From: an uncultured Bacteroides sp.
GTDB lineage: Bacteria > Bacteroidota > Bacteroidia > Bacteroidales > Bacteroidaceae
NCBI GenBank assembly: GCA_948847595.1
Contig: CAQOGY010000017.1
Location: forward strand, 1 to 63,210
Direction: 5' to 3'
DNA: 63,210 nt
Position numbers and translations under genes: made by a program. This document shows, piece after piece, positions 16,373 through 25,116 of the stretch; position 1 is the stretch's first letter, and each line of letters begins with the position of its first letter. A model generated the notes under the pieces. It worked only from the letters and a program-made list of their open reading frames with translations. It did not search any database and was not told where the DNA came from.

Positions 16373-17650
16373 TCATTTTTTATTCAAGATTGCCTTGATT
16401 TCTGTACGACGGGCTTTCTCCGAAAATTGCAGTTCTTTCTCTATTTTCATATCTTTTCCCATACCATACGTATGAATCCGGGAACTGTCAATACCAACCT
16501 TTACCAGGAATTTCTTCAAAGCTTCCGCCCTCTTCTTCGTAAGTTTGGCATTAATCGCTTCCCCGCCTGTATGGTCGGCAAAGCCCAGAATATCAATTTC
16601 GGATAAAGGACTACTCATCATGGCTTGGGCTATAGTAAACAACTGGATAGCATATTTATCCGTATCCAATTTCGACTTGCCACGTTCAAAATAGATAGCA
16701 GGCAAATCAGGCAAGCCTTTGCAAACTACCACTTCGGGAGATTTCTCTATGATTTTCTTTTCTATATAAATAGTATCATGGATAATCTTAGTCACCGTAC
16801 GCGTCGCACGCTTCCATTCCGGCAAATATCCCGGAGCATACATGATATTATCTTTCTTCTTATTCGTGCCATTACCAATTTTCCAGATAACACCTGCCTG
16901 AACAGTGACTATACTGCTATGTTTGCAATCGCATATGGTTTTCACTCCGTCGAGGGTATTATTATTTACCCACATCATGCCGCCTTTCAGCTGTAAATCA
17001 ATATTCCGGTTCACCCGATAGCGTACAGCCAAATCTCCGCCCAAGCCGATATTCAGTTTGTTACTGATTTCAGAAGCGAATTGTTTACCGTCCGATTTTG
17101 ATTTCACGGTAGGCGAAAATTTCTGCAAATAGATGCCCGGAGATACAATCACTCCCCAACGACGGTCACCGTCACTTCTGCGGAACAGGTTAAACAGGTT
17201 TGTCTCAAAATTCAAACCGACGTTCCACATCTTGATGGAACTATAAAGTTCACGATAGTATTTAGCGCCCTTAGGAAGATTGACATTGTAATAAGTTTCC
17301 GCATCAGGCAGTAGGATAAAGTCATCCTCATAGTTTTTAGAACCTGCTTTGTTCACTCCGTAATCTACGGACATACGCACTCCGAAAAGAGGATTAATCT
17401 GATATCCTGCTTGTATGCCGGCCATTCCGCCCCAATAGTTATTCCCCAATGACATAGAGCGGAAATTGCCGGCAAAGAAAGGGACACCACCATTCAGTCC
17501 GATACTCCAACGTGAATACTCAGCGTACATCGCTTTTTTAGCAGGATAATTCGCGTAAGGGTCTGAAATTCGTATATCTTGGGCTGAAACAGTCATATCC
17601 GGCAAATACACCCACCATATTATTACCGCTACATAACGTAATATTTTCAT
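16373..17650 (-). CDS. OmpA-family outer-membrane protein of the phase-variable operon
   Basis: About 425 residues. A signal peptide (MKILRYVAVIIWW... to VSAQ) is followed by a region with beta-barrel-like alternation (NGGVPFFAGNFRSMSLGNNYWG...). The last ~115 residues form an OmpA C-terminal peptidoglycan-binding domain: IYFERGKSKLD, DILGFADHTG, LTKKRAEALKKFL. It lies 34 bp downstream of the coiled-coil lipoprotein gene, same strand, so it probably anchors or exports that product at the outer membrane. Expression should depend on the invertible promoter at 20035-20290. An upstream TTG is less likely as start. Confidence 0.85.
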   Translation of the reverse strand: MKILRYVAVIIWWVYLPDMTVSAQDIRISDPYANYPAKKAMYAEYSRWSIGLNGGVPFFAGNFRSMSLGNNYWGGMAGIQAGYQINPLFGVRMSVDYGVNKAGSKNYEDDFILLPDAETYYNVNLPKGAKYYRELYSSIKMWNVGLNFETNLFNLFRRSDGDRRWGVIVSPGIYLQKFSPTVKSKSDGKQFASEISNKLNIGLGGDLAVRYRVNRNIDLQLKGGMMWVNNNTLDGVKTICDCKHSSIVTVQAGVIWKIGNGTNKKKDNIMYAPGYLPEWKRATRTVTKIIHDTIYIEKKIIEKSPEVVVCKGLPDLPAIYFERGKSKLDTDKYAIQLFTIAQAMMSSPLSEIDILGFADHTGGEAINAKLTKKRAEALKKFLVKVGIDSSRIHTYGMGKDMKIEKELQFSEKARRTEIKAILNKK

Positions 17651-17684
17651 TTGTATCAATTTTATTGTTTACAATAAATCGCAA

Positions 17685-19733
17685 TCAGTTTTGATTGTTT
17701 TTAAGAACTACACAGATATAGCAATGTTTACCGTATTTAACTGAACCTTTCTTAGCTTGTAAGCCAACAAATATCTTAACGCCATCCAAAGACTTCACGT
17801 ACGCGGATGCATCTTTTATTTGCGTTATAATCCCATTGCTGGATACGGTAAAACAATTCGCCAAGCCAAGACTTGTTTGATTGCTATATGCAGCAGAAGC
17901 TAAACTAAATTCTACCTCTAAATCCTCTCCTTCATTAGCTAACGTTTGGGGTTCTCCTCGATTAGCTGTAATCTTAGAGTCAAAAATAGGATGTGATTGA
18001 TTCATGAAATTGCCGTCTATCAAAAAGTATCTTTGATAACAATCTGATTCTGAAATGGTAGGGGATATACTTTCTTTTACATTCTCCAGTTCTTTTTTCG
18101 TATCCCCATTTTTTTCATAGAACTTATAAAGCGCACCCTCATCAACAGACCCCGGTGCAACATAATATACGCCCATATACTCAGATAGTCTATCATTCTT
18201 TGAAGCACCAACGCTTACGTCGTTCAAAGCAAGAGCTACTTGGAAATTCATAGGAGTTGAATAGATAGATGCATTCTCGATTTCCATTGTCGTTGATGCT
18301 GTTATTGTAAAAGTAGAACTTCCTTTATTAGAAGACACAGATTCTATGTTAAAAGCTAGAAGTTCAGACACTTCACGAGTCGGAGTTGGCTCAACCGACT
18401 TTACAGAGATTGAGAACGCATCCTTTGCAATCTTCTCCGCTATATTGAAAGGTCTGATATCAACCTCCATAGTCAATTTGTACTTCTTATTACTCTCATT
18501 ACTAGTCTCTAATTTTACATAATTCCCTGTATATTGAGGAATAATCACCATGCTTTGAATACGGTCAAACAGATTCTTTATGTCCTCTTGTATGGATTTT
18601 ATTTCCTTTTCTATGGCCAATATCCTTTTTTCGTGATCCTCAACTATTCGATTCAATTTTCCAACCTGTGTCTTAACCTCTGCCACAATCTTGTTTGTAG
18701 ATATAATGTTGGCTTTGTTTGTTGCAACATCTTTGGACAAATCATTTAAAGCCTGTTTAATACCTTCAATTTCTTTTGATATTTTAGTCGGGTCTACTTT
18801 GTCAATCAGTTTTTCAAGTTCCGCTATTTTTTGAGTATAATCATCTTTTAACTTACTAAATTCCTCATTCAACTTTTCGAAGTTGCCACTCAAGACAGTA
18901 TATTTCTTATCAATATCCGTAATTGTATTACGCAAATCTTTAAGCTCGGCAGCATTATCCGCTATTACCCCATCTATCCTGATATTAATATCTACAATAT
19001 CCTGTGCAGCATCTTTTATATCTTGTTCATGATGTTGTACATCAGTAGCTATTTTGTTCACGCGCTTAGTAAGCTCATCAATCTTTGTTGTCAAGTCATT
19101 CTGTAAGCCGGTTAAATCATCTAGTGCTTTATTTAGTTTATCAATCTGCTCTTGAGAGTGCTTGTCACCCTTTACTATTTCTTCTTCCAATTTTTCTTCC
19201 AAGTTGGCAATTTCATCCTGAATAGCGTCCTGAATTTCTTCCAGCGCTTTCACCTGTCCTTCCAACGCATTCACGCGCCCATCCAAAGCGTCAAGACGAA
19301 CATCAATACCTTGGATTTCAATAGAAATAGCCAATAAATTCTCATTAAACTGCTGTTCCAAAGATTCAATCGAGTCTTTAATACCGATTAATTCTTCATT
19401 GTTATCCGCAATTTTCTTTTCCAAACCGGCGATTTTCCCTTCCAGTTCCGTTTTCACATCATCCAGTTTCTTCAGAACCGCCTGAATATCTTTTTTATGC
19501 TCCTCCGTAGTTTCAGCATCTTCCAATGCTTTTTGCAATGCCGCGATTTGTTCGTCAATAAGAATTACCTTTGAATTTAGATTATCCAAACTGATTTCTC
19601 CATCCTTTATCTGATTACGGATGATTTCCAGTTGTCCGTCGTAGTCTTTCTGGCAACCACCCATTAACACGCTTGTTGTCCCCAATAAGAACAACATTAC
19701 AATAAAAATAAAATTATGCTTCTTAATATCCAT
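17685..19733 (-). CDS. Large coiled-coil lipoprotein, candidate phase-variable surface/S-layer protein
   Basis: 682 residues. The signal peptide ends in a lipobox (SVLMGGC, Cys about residue 27). From about residue 30 to 400 the chain is one almost uninterrupted heptad-type helix rich in Glu, Lys, Leu, Ile and Asp (for example LDALDGRVNALEGQVKALEE). The last ~280 residues are mixed and beta-rich with no motif I recognise. A long stalk on a lipid anchor with a globular head fits a surface-exposed protein. The arrangement recalls the BT1927-type phase-variable S-layer loci of B. thetaiotaomicron; homology is inferred from architecture, not from a search. Confidence 0.65.
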   Translation of the reverse strand: MDIKKHNFIFIVMLFLLGTTSVLMGGCQKDYDGQLEIIRNQIKDGEISLDNLNSKVILIDEQIAALQKALEDAETTEEHKKDIQAVLKKLDDVKTELEGKIAGLEKKIADNNEELIGIKDSIESLEQQFNENLLAISIEIQGIDVRLDALDGRVNALEGQVKALEEIQDAIQDEIANLEEKLEEEIVKGDKHSQEQIDKLNKALDDLTGLQNDLTTKIDELTKRVNKIATDVQHHEQDIKDAAQDIVDINIRIDGVIADNAAELKDLRNTITDIDKKYTVLSGNFEKLNEEFSKLKDDYTQKIAELEKLIDKVDPTKISKEIEGIKQALNDLSKDVATNKANIISTNKIVAEVKTQVGKLNRIVEDHEKRILAIEKEIKSIQEDIKNLFDRIQSMVIIPQYTGNYVKLETSNESNKKYKLTMEVDIRPFNIAEKIAKDAFSISVKSVEPTPTREVSELLAFNIESVSSNKGSSTFTITASTTMEIENASIYSTPMNFQVALALNDVSVGASKNDRLSEYMGVYYVAPGSVDEGALYKFYEKNGDTKKELENVKESISPTISESDCYQRYFLIDGNFMNQSHPIFDSKITANRGEPQTLANEGEDLEVEFSLASAAYSNQTSLGLANCFTVSSNGIITQIKDASAYVKSLDGVKIFVGLQAKKGSVKYGKHCYICVVLKNNQN

Positions 19734-19782
19734 TATACAGCTCTCCTTCCCTTATTTCTAATCTTAATTATATCTAATTTGC

Positions 19783-19977
19783 CTAATAGGGTCTTATCCC
19801 ACTAATGATGCCACGTTCAAACAACTCTTCCAGTATATCCGAATCTACATTAGTTACAGCCCGCTTTCCATGTGCAAGTTTATAAATCTTCCAGGGAGAG
19901 ACTCTAAACTTGATAGCCAACTCATTATAAACACCACGATGTCTTGATTTGCAAAATTTCCGAATTTGTTGTATCAT
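19783..19977 (-). CDS. 64-residue putative DNA-binding protein, first gene after the switch
   Basis: Small basic protein. The pattern VYNELAIKFRVSPWKIYKLAHGKR resembles a helix-turn-helix (a helix, a turn with small residues, and a Lys-rich recognition helix), followed by an acidic helix. It is ATG-started, lies about 35 bp inside the left inverted repeat of the invertible segment, and is followed 50 bp later by the coiled-coil lipoprotein gene. It would be the first gene transcribed in the ON state, so a regulator of the operon or of inversion is plausible. It is short and the fold is inferred. Confidence 0.55.
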   Translation of the reverse strand: MIQQIRKFCKSRHRGVYNELAIKFRVSPWKIYKLAHGKRAVTNVDSDILEELFERGIISGIRPY

Positions 19978-20010
19978 ATCACTTCACTATTAATTATACC
20001 ATCCCTTTTC

Positions 20011-20034
20011 CTGTTACTTTGTAGGTAACAGGAA
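20011..20034 (+). repeat. Left 24-bp inverted repeat of the invertible segment
   Basis: Perfect inverse copy of 20291-20314. Internally it is also dyad symmetric: CTGTTAC, a 7-bp centre TTTGTAG, then GTAACAG. This is the layout of a tyrosine-recombinase core site with two binding arms and a crossover region. Confidence 0.9.
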
Positions 20035-20290
20035 AACCTTTGTTCCTGCTCTTTTAGAGTAATCAATACGGAAAACAGCCTAATTAAAGATGAAATATTC
20101 TTACCTCTGCTTCCAAAGGGTAGTAGAGGGAAGGAAGCTTTTTGCAAAATTCAGAGAGTAGAAGAGCTCTAAAGCAAAAAATCTATATGTTTTATCGTGT
20201 CAATTCCCTTTTAGATTCATTTAGAAGAAAAAAAGTCGTATTTTATTTGTTTAAATTAAGAAATATGCCCATATTTGCAGCGGAGTAATA
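20035..20290. promoter_or_regulatory. Invertible promoter segment (256 bp), drawn in the OFF orientation
   Basis: A/T-rich, no ORF, bounded by perfect 24-bp inverted repeats and adjacent to a tyrosine recombinase gene. The only consensus-like promoter inside points to the right, away from the minus-strand genes 19783-19977, 17685-19733 and 16373-17650. Inversion would turn it toward them. I find no minus-strand TAnnTTTG box within the segment, which supports OFF in this assembly. Confidence 0.85.
20246..20277 (+). promoter_or_regulatory. Promoter inside the invertible segment
   Basis: TTTG (20246-20249), a 20-bp spacer and CATATTTG (20270-20277) match the Bacteroides consensus at all but one position. 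The start would be near 20284, just inside the right repeat. As oriented here it would transcribe antisense into the 3' end of the recombinase gene. Confidence 0.7.
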
Positions 20291-20314
20291 TTCCTGTTAC
20301 CTACAAAGTAACAG
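20291..20314 (-). repeat. Right 24-bp inverted repeat of the invertible segment
   Basis: Exact reverse complement of 20011-20034; identity ends sharply on both sides. It lies 8 bp from the 3' end of the recombinase gene. Confidence 0.9.
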
Positions 20315-20322
20315 TCTATTTA

Positions 20323-21273
20323 TTAGGCTATTGCGCCACCGATCGACCGCTTCACAAAATCAATAATCCGCCCGTTTGCATCATCAATTTTCTTGTTTCG
20401 AAACGGCTTCAGATATGTCTCCGTCACCATAATGGATGAGTGCCCCATCGCTTCGGAGATAATACCCGGATGAATTTCGCAATAATACGCAGTCGTAGCC
20501 CATGTGTGGCGTGCGGTGTAAGAACTCAAGTGGTCTTTAAGCCCCAAGAATTTCCCTAGCAAAGCCAACTGATAATTGAAGCTACGCAATGCCAATTGAT
20601 ATTCGCGATAGGCTTCTTCCGTCCCCTCCCCACTTTTCAGAACAGGAAATAAATAAGGAGACCTAACATCATGATTCATATGTTTCCGCAATAAAATCAT
20701 TGCTTCCGGGGCCAGTGTCACCGACAACGGACGTCCTGTTTTACGCCGACGGTAAGTGATGACGTTATCCCGCAAGTCACTCTTGCGCAAATAAGCGAAA
20801 TCGACAAACGGTAAGCCACGAAGCAAGAACATCAAAATAAACCACTCTTGCGCCTCTCTCATAGCAGAAGAAACAGAAGCAGTAGCCTGTCGCGGCAGAC
20901 GGGCAAACACTTTCTTCATGTCTTCCATATCCAATGCACGCTGACAGTCTGCCCGTGTACCTGTATAAACCGAATGAAACAAATGCGGTACATATACAGC
21001 TATCCGTCTGTCTATCGCACGATTATAAATCGCCCGCAAAGTACGAATATAAGTAGACACCGTATTCCAACTGCATCCACGTTTCCGAAGACTACTCTCA
21101 AAACGTTTTAACCATTCGGGCGTCAACTGATAAAACGATAATTTTTCGGAACCATGAAAAGTGAGTATTGCATTCAAGCTGCTCCTATATACATGGGCAG
21201 TCCCTAAATTCCCACTTTTTTGTAATTCCGCTGCAATCTCTCTCATAAACGAGACTAAACTTTCTTTCTTCAT
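20323..21273 (-). CDS. Tyrosine recombinase (DNA invertase) of the promoter switch
   Basis: 316-residue phage-integrase-family recombinase. Residues ~1-110 form the SAM-like core-binding domain; the catalytic domain has Arg152 (LLRGLPFVDFA), Lys178 (RRRKTGR), Arg255 in YTARHTW, His278 (EAMGHSS) and the nucleophile Tyr287 (TETYLK). The first His of the HxxR box is Tyr252, a change common in Bacteroidetes recombinases. It lies immediately beside the inverted repeats, so it most likely inverts them, in the manner of the Tsr/Mpi family. Its 3' end is exposed to antisense transcription from the switch promoter in the orientation shown. Confidence 0.9.
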   Translation of the reverse strand: MKKESLVSFMREIAAELQKSGNLGTAHVYRSSLNAILTFHGSEKLSFYQLTPEWLKRFESSLRKRGCSWNTVSTYIRTLRAIYNRAIDRRIAVYVPHLFHSVYTGTRADCQRALDMEDMKKVFARLPRQATASVSSAMREAQEWFILMFLLRGLPFVDFAYLRKSDLRDNVITYRRRKTGRPLSVTLAPEAMILLRKHMNHDVRSPYLFPVLKSGEGTEEAYREYQLALRSFNYQLALLGKFLGLKDHLSSYTARHTWATTAYYCEIHPGIISEAMGHSSIMVTETYLKPFRNKKIDDANGRIIDFVKRSIGGAIA

Positions 21274-21420
21274 TTACTTTTCTACAATAATTATTATTTA
21301 CTAAATTCATCATTTCCCACTTTATAAATGAAACAATATTTTTTTGAATATAGAAAGCCAAGCCGGATATTTTTAAATCTATAATTTATTATTTGGGGAT
21401 TATTATGATTCCAACATAAA

Positions 21421-21455
21421 GGCGGCTCATGTCCAAGTAACATGAGCCGCCTTTT
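21421..21455 (-). terminator. Bidirectional terminator after the lipoprotein gene
   Basis: 12-bp perfect stem GGCGGCTCATGT (21421-21432) / ACATGAGCCGCC (21440-21451), with TTTT after it on the plus strand and TTTATG on the minus strand. It ends the purT-lipoprotein transcript. Confidence 0.8.
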
Positions 21456-21504
21456 GATATGATTTCCTTAATGAAAGGAATAGATTCTGAACTTATAGTG
21501 ACAA

Positions 21505-22443
21505 TCAGAAATAGTAGCGTATTCCCCCAAGAACATTGATACGGGTAATTCCGGTACGTTCATTATCTTTCAGTTTCACTTCGCTACGGTCGGGCAGACT
21601 GCCGTTAACCGTATTCGCAGTTACACCAATACCCCAATGGGTGTCAATCATATATTCCATACCTATCGTAGCATGCGCTCCTACTCCGGTAGAATTATAG
21701 AAAGGCTCGTGATAAAGGAATACACCGACACCCAAGCCGGCTTTCATCATCCATTTATCCCATCGGTAACGCGCCACCCATTCGGGAGCGATATAAGAAA
21801 GCATCATGTCCCCGCCGGGGAAAGAGGTTTTGAAACCGGAATATTGCAATCCGATGCCCCAACCGCTACTCCAAGTATATTCGTAAGAAAGTTTCCATTC
21901 CAAGCCACCTTTATTTCCCAAAGATTTTCCGTCGGGGTCATAGAGTTTACTTGTAATCCATCCATAACCTATACTGGCTTCGAAAGTACTGGCGGGCGCC
22001 CGTCTCTTCTCCTTCTCTTCCTTAGCTACCACATGCCCAAGGTCAATCACATCTTGCAACGGATTCACTTTCAGCGTATCCACTTCCATATCCGAAAGAC
22101 GGAGCATCAGGCCGGAAATCTGATGGCAGGAACTTCCCCAAAAAGAAGGTTCCAGATGGTCGGTAATGGCAAGCCCGTTCCCGCCGTTCTTCCCGGTAGC
22201 TTCCTGTGCAAGACGCAGTACCTGGTCGTAACGGCATTTGTTGGAAAAGCCCCGGTCTACTACCGCAACACGTCCTATCGTTTCGGCAGTATTAGGAACC
22301 ATCCCGCCCGGTTCGATAACGTGCACAGAATCTGCCGGAATCACGTCCGGATAAGTTTTTGAGATATGGGTCACCACTTTGGGCGAGCAAGCAGTCAGTA
22401 GCAGCAGGGTTGCACCTGCTACAAAAAGGTGGGCTTTTTTCAT
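21505..22443 (-). CDS. Lipoprotein with C-terminal beta-barrel-like region
   Basis: 312 residues; lipobox LLLTAC with Cys19. The N-terminal ~140 residues contain VAVVDRGFSNKCRYDQVLRLA and GNGLAITDHLEPS; the second half alternates hydrophobic and polar residues (EASIGYGWITSKLYD..., ending IRYYF), the usual look of an outer-membrane barrel ending in an aromatic residue. No known family is recognised. It is 9 bp after purT, so likely cotranscribed, though no functional link to purine synthesis is apparent. Confidence 0.65.
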   Translation of the reverse strand: MKKAHLFVAGATLLLLTACSPKVVTHISKTYPDVIPADSVHVIEPGGMVPNTAETIGRVAVVDRGFSNKCRYDQVLRLAQEATGKNGGNGLAITDHLEPSFWGSSCHQISGLMLRLSDMEVDTLKVNPLQDVIDLGHVVAKEEKEKRRAPASTFEASIGYGWITSKLYDPDGKSLGNKGGLEWKLSYEYTWSSGWGIGLQYSGFKTSFPGGDMMLSYIAPEWVARYRWDKWMMKAGLGVGVFLYHEPFYNSTGVGAHATIGMEYMIDTHWGIGVTANTVNGSLPDRSEVKLKDNERTGITRINVLGGIRYYF

Positions 22444-22452
22444 GTTTGTTTT

Positions 22453-23622
22453 TTAGTACACTTCTACTTTTTCAGCGATTCCCTTTGCCTTATCACGCAA
22501 CGCATCGAGGTCGGAATTCAACGGAGCGTAGCAGAGCACTACTCCCATACGACGGTTGACACGGGTAAACGGTTTGCCGAATATGCGGAGATAAGTATCT
22601 TCTTCTTTTGTCACCTCTTCCAATCCACGATATTGAGGACGTTCCTGGCTGGCAATCGGAGAAAGGATAACGGCACTTGCCCCTATCCGCTCCTGCTTGA
22701 TACCGGGAATAGGCAGACCAAGTACGGCACGGAGATGAAGTTCAAATTCGTTCAGGTTTTGCGTTCCTGCCAGTGTCACCATGCCCGTATCGTGCGGACG
22801 TGGAGAAAGTTCAGAGAAGTAAACTCCGTTTTCATGGCTCAGGAAGAATTCCACTCCCCACAGTCCTGCGCCTGTCAGGGCACGGGTTACTTTTTCCGCC
22901 ATTTCTTCCGCTTCTTTCAGATGGGCGGGGTCGATATGTGCGGGTTGGAAACTTTCGCGGTAGTCGCCACCTTTCTGTACGTGTCCGATGGGCGGGCAGA
23001 ACAAGGTAGGGCCATTCTTTTGGGTAACAGTCAATAAGGTGATTTCGCTGTCAAACTTGATAAATTCTTCGATGATAAGTTCGCGGATATCACCACGGCT
23101 TCCACTACATCCGTATTCCCAGGCGTGTTCGAGTTCGTCGGCACTCTTCACAAGAGATTGTCCTTTGCCGGATGATGACATCAAAGGTTTTACCACACAG
23201 GGAAAACCGATTAGGGCAGCAGCTTCTTTCAGTTCTTCCAGTGTCTTGGCATAGAAATATTTGGCTGTTTTCAGTCCGAGTTCTTTGGCGGCAAGGTCGC
23301 GGATGGCCTTGCGGTTCATCGTGAAGTTGACGGCACGGGCACTGGGTACTACTTGGATTCCTTCTTTCTCGAAGTCGTACAAGCGTTCTGTGCGGATGGC
23401 TTCAATCTCCGGCACGATAATGTCCGGCTGGTGTTTCTTTACGACACGTTCCAGTTCTTCACCGTTCAGCATGTCGAATACTTCAAATTCATCAGCCACT
23501 TGCATAGCGGGAGCTCCCGCATAAGAGTCACAGGCAATGATATGCTGACCTTTACGCTGAGCTGAAATTACAAACTCTTTTCCTAGTTCTCCTGAACCGA
23601 GTAACAGTATTTTCTTCATCAT
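22453..23622 (-). CDS. purT: Formate-dependent phosphoribosylglycinamide formyltransferase (PurT)
   Basis: 389-residue ATP-grasp enzyme that makes formyl-GAR from GAR, formate and ATP in purine synthesis. N-terminal GSGELGKEFVISAQRKG is the nucleotide-fold motif; VVPEIEAIRTERL, PCVVKPLMSSSGKGQS (ATP-grasp loop) and SPRPHDTGMVT are diagnostic of PurT. A minus-strand -7 box TAATTTTG (23654 to 23647) lies 25 bp upstream. Confidence 0.96.
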   Translation of the reverse strand: MMKKILLLGSGELGKEFVISAQRKGQHIIACDSYAGAPAMQVADEFEVFDMLNGEELERVVKKHQPDIIVPEIEAIRTERLYDFEKEGIQVVPSARAVNFTMNRKAIRDLAAKELGLKTAKYFYAKTLEELKEAAALIGFPCVVKPLMSSSGKGQSLVKSADELEHAWEYGCSGSRGDIRELIIEEFIKFDSEITLLTVTQKNGPTLFCPPIGHVQKGGDYRESFQPAHIDPAHLKEAEEMAEKVTRALTGAGLWGVEFFLSHENGVYFSELSPRPHDTGMVTLAGTQNLNEFELHLRAVLGLPIPGIKQERIGASAVILSPIASQERPQYRGLEEVTKEEDTYLRIFGKPFTRVNRRMGVVLCYAPLNSDLDALRDKAKGIAEKVEVY

Positions 23623-23646
23623 TTTGAGTGTTTTATATTAGTGATG

Positions 23647-23654
23647 CAAAATTA
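23647..23654 (-). promoter_or_regulatory. Candidate -7 box of purT
   Basis: TAATTTTG on the minus strand, 25 bp before the purT start; fits the consensus. The -33 element is not clear. Confidence 0.5.
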
Positions 23655-23681
23655 GTATATTTCGATGAAATACGGCCTTTT

Positions 23682-25085
23682 TTAATGACGTACTTTCGGA
23701 TATTTATTGTGAAAACGGAAACCGAGTCCGAGCATCAGGTAATTAGGGGTCTGAAAGTTCTGAAGATTGTAACCGATGTGAAGGAATGAACTACGGGTGA
23801 TGTCCATTTTCAAGGCAAACACCTGATATAAGCCACGCAAGTCACCACGCCCAAGTACGTTCGAGCCAAGTCCGACGCCGATTGTGAAATAAGGCATCAC
23901 GTATTCCGCACGCCCCGAAACACCCAAGGCAAGTTGATGCTGGATTCCCGGTCTGCAAAAACGGCGGGCACCGGTATCTCCGTATTCTGTAATCACATCT
24001 TCGATATAGACATTGGCACTGCCGTCATAAACACCATCCAACGAAACTCCGAAACGGAATTTATAATTGAGATTGTACATCGGGGCAAAGTTGAATCCCG
24101 CCACGGGATAACTGCCGGGAGAAGCAATCTGTTTTCCACTCTCTACATACACTCCTTTCCGCCGCCATGAGCCGAACATGACAAGGTCATAACTGATGTG
24201 GCGTGGGAAGCGGGGAATCAATGGAGTTACCAGTGATTTGGTCAGGTCGGATTCCTCGCGGTTGAAGTTGTAAACCAGTCCGATTTTAGCTCCGGTAGTG
24301 TTCACTCCTGCATTGGGAAACTTGGTGTTTCCATTGGAGAAATGCGTGAAGTCGCCACCGATTATCAGGTCGAAATAACGGGAGAACGCCCAATTCAGGT
24401 AAATACCTGCATTGAGGTAAGCATTCATGCGGGAGCCGACAGCTCCGTTATAGGAATTATAATCATTGTCATACGGCTGCCATCCGGCGGAAATACCGAA
24501 ATTCCATTCGTAATTGAGCGAAAGGCGTGGATTGAAACGCGCGATGCGTGCACCTTGAAATAGATAGAAAGTGAAAGGGTCACCGAGCTGTTTCTTGTCG
24601 CCAAAGGTGGTGATAGCCAAACCGAAACCTTGATAGGCACCGCCATAGATGCGATCGGCACAAGTATTGGGACGGAATTTGAATGAATATTTCAGATGGG
24701 CGGCAAAAGACGTCTGAATCGGTTTCCACCGCTCGTTCTCTCCACGCAGGAAAGGATTGGTGGGAAATACGTACTGCGGGCGGGCTTCTATGCCCAGGCG
24801 ATGGATAAAGCGATGAGGAGTGTATGCCGAAACGGAATCGAATCGGTATTCCCCGTATTCCGGGAAATATCCCTGCCGGAGTCCACGGATTTCTTCCTGT
24901 AGCTTCCTGACTTCCTGTCGGAGTTCACGTACAACTTCCTGAAGTTGTTTCACATCCTGACGGGTATCTTCCAGTGTATCTTGCCGGACTTCCTGTGAAT
25001 GTAAAAAAGCTCCCGGAAAAAGTAATGCCGAACAGAAGGTAAAACGGAAGGCGATGTCTTTCCATCTTGGTATTTTGAATCTCAT
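23682..25085 (-). CDS. PagL-like outer-membrane acyloxyacyl hydrolase
   Basis: About 467 residues. Signal peptide (to FLHSQE), then a short coiled coil (QDVKQLQEVVRELRQEVRKL) and a large barrel. The segment GGDFTHFSNGNTKFPNAGVN matches the PagL (lipid A 3-O-deacylase) active-site pattern of His, Ser and Asn/Gly, and a GLGFRF strand lies near the end. The substrate could be lipid A or another acylated lipid. The frame opens further upstream, but starting at ATG 25085 avoids overlapping the upstream gene and begins with a proper signal peptide. Confidence 0.7.
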   Translation of the reverse strand: MRFKIPRWKDIAFRFTFCSALLFPGAFLHSQEVRQDTLEDTRQDVKQLQEVVRELRQEVRKLQEEIRGLRQGYFPEYGEYRFDSVSAYTPHRFIHRLGIEARPQYVFPTNPFLRGENERWKPIQTSFAAHLKYSFKFRPNTCADRIYGGAYQGFGLAITTFGDKKQLGDPFTFYLFQGARIARFNPRLSLNYEWNFGISAGWQPYDNDYNSYNGAVGSRMNAYLNAGIYLNWAFSRYFDLIIGGDFTHFSNGNTKFPNAGVNTTGAKIGLVYNFNREESDLTKSLVTPLIPRFPRHISYDLVMFGSWRRKGVYVESGKQIASPGSYPVAGFNFAPMYNLNYKFRFGVSLDGVYDGSANVYIEDVITEYGDTGARRFCRPGIQHQLALGVSGRAEYVMPYFTIGVGLGSNVLGRGDLRGLYQVFALKMDITRSSFLHIGYNLQNFQTPNYLMLGLGFRFHNKYPKVRH

Positions 25086-25116
25086 AGACGTCTGGTTTGT
25101 CTTTTTAGAACGAAGT

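Noticed and set aside
20011..20314. The two 24-bp repeats as a terminator stem
   Set aside because: They are 256 bp apart, each is internally dyad symmetric, and a recombinase gene adjoins them.
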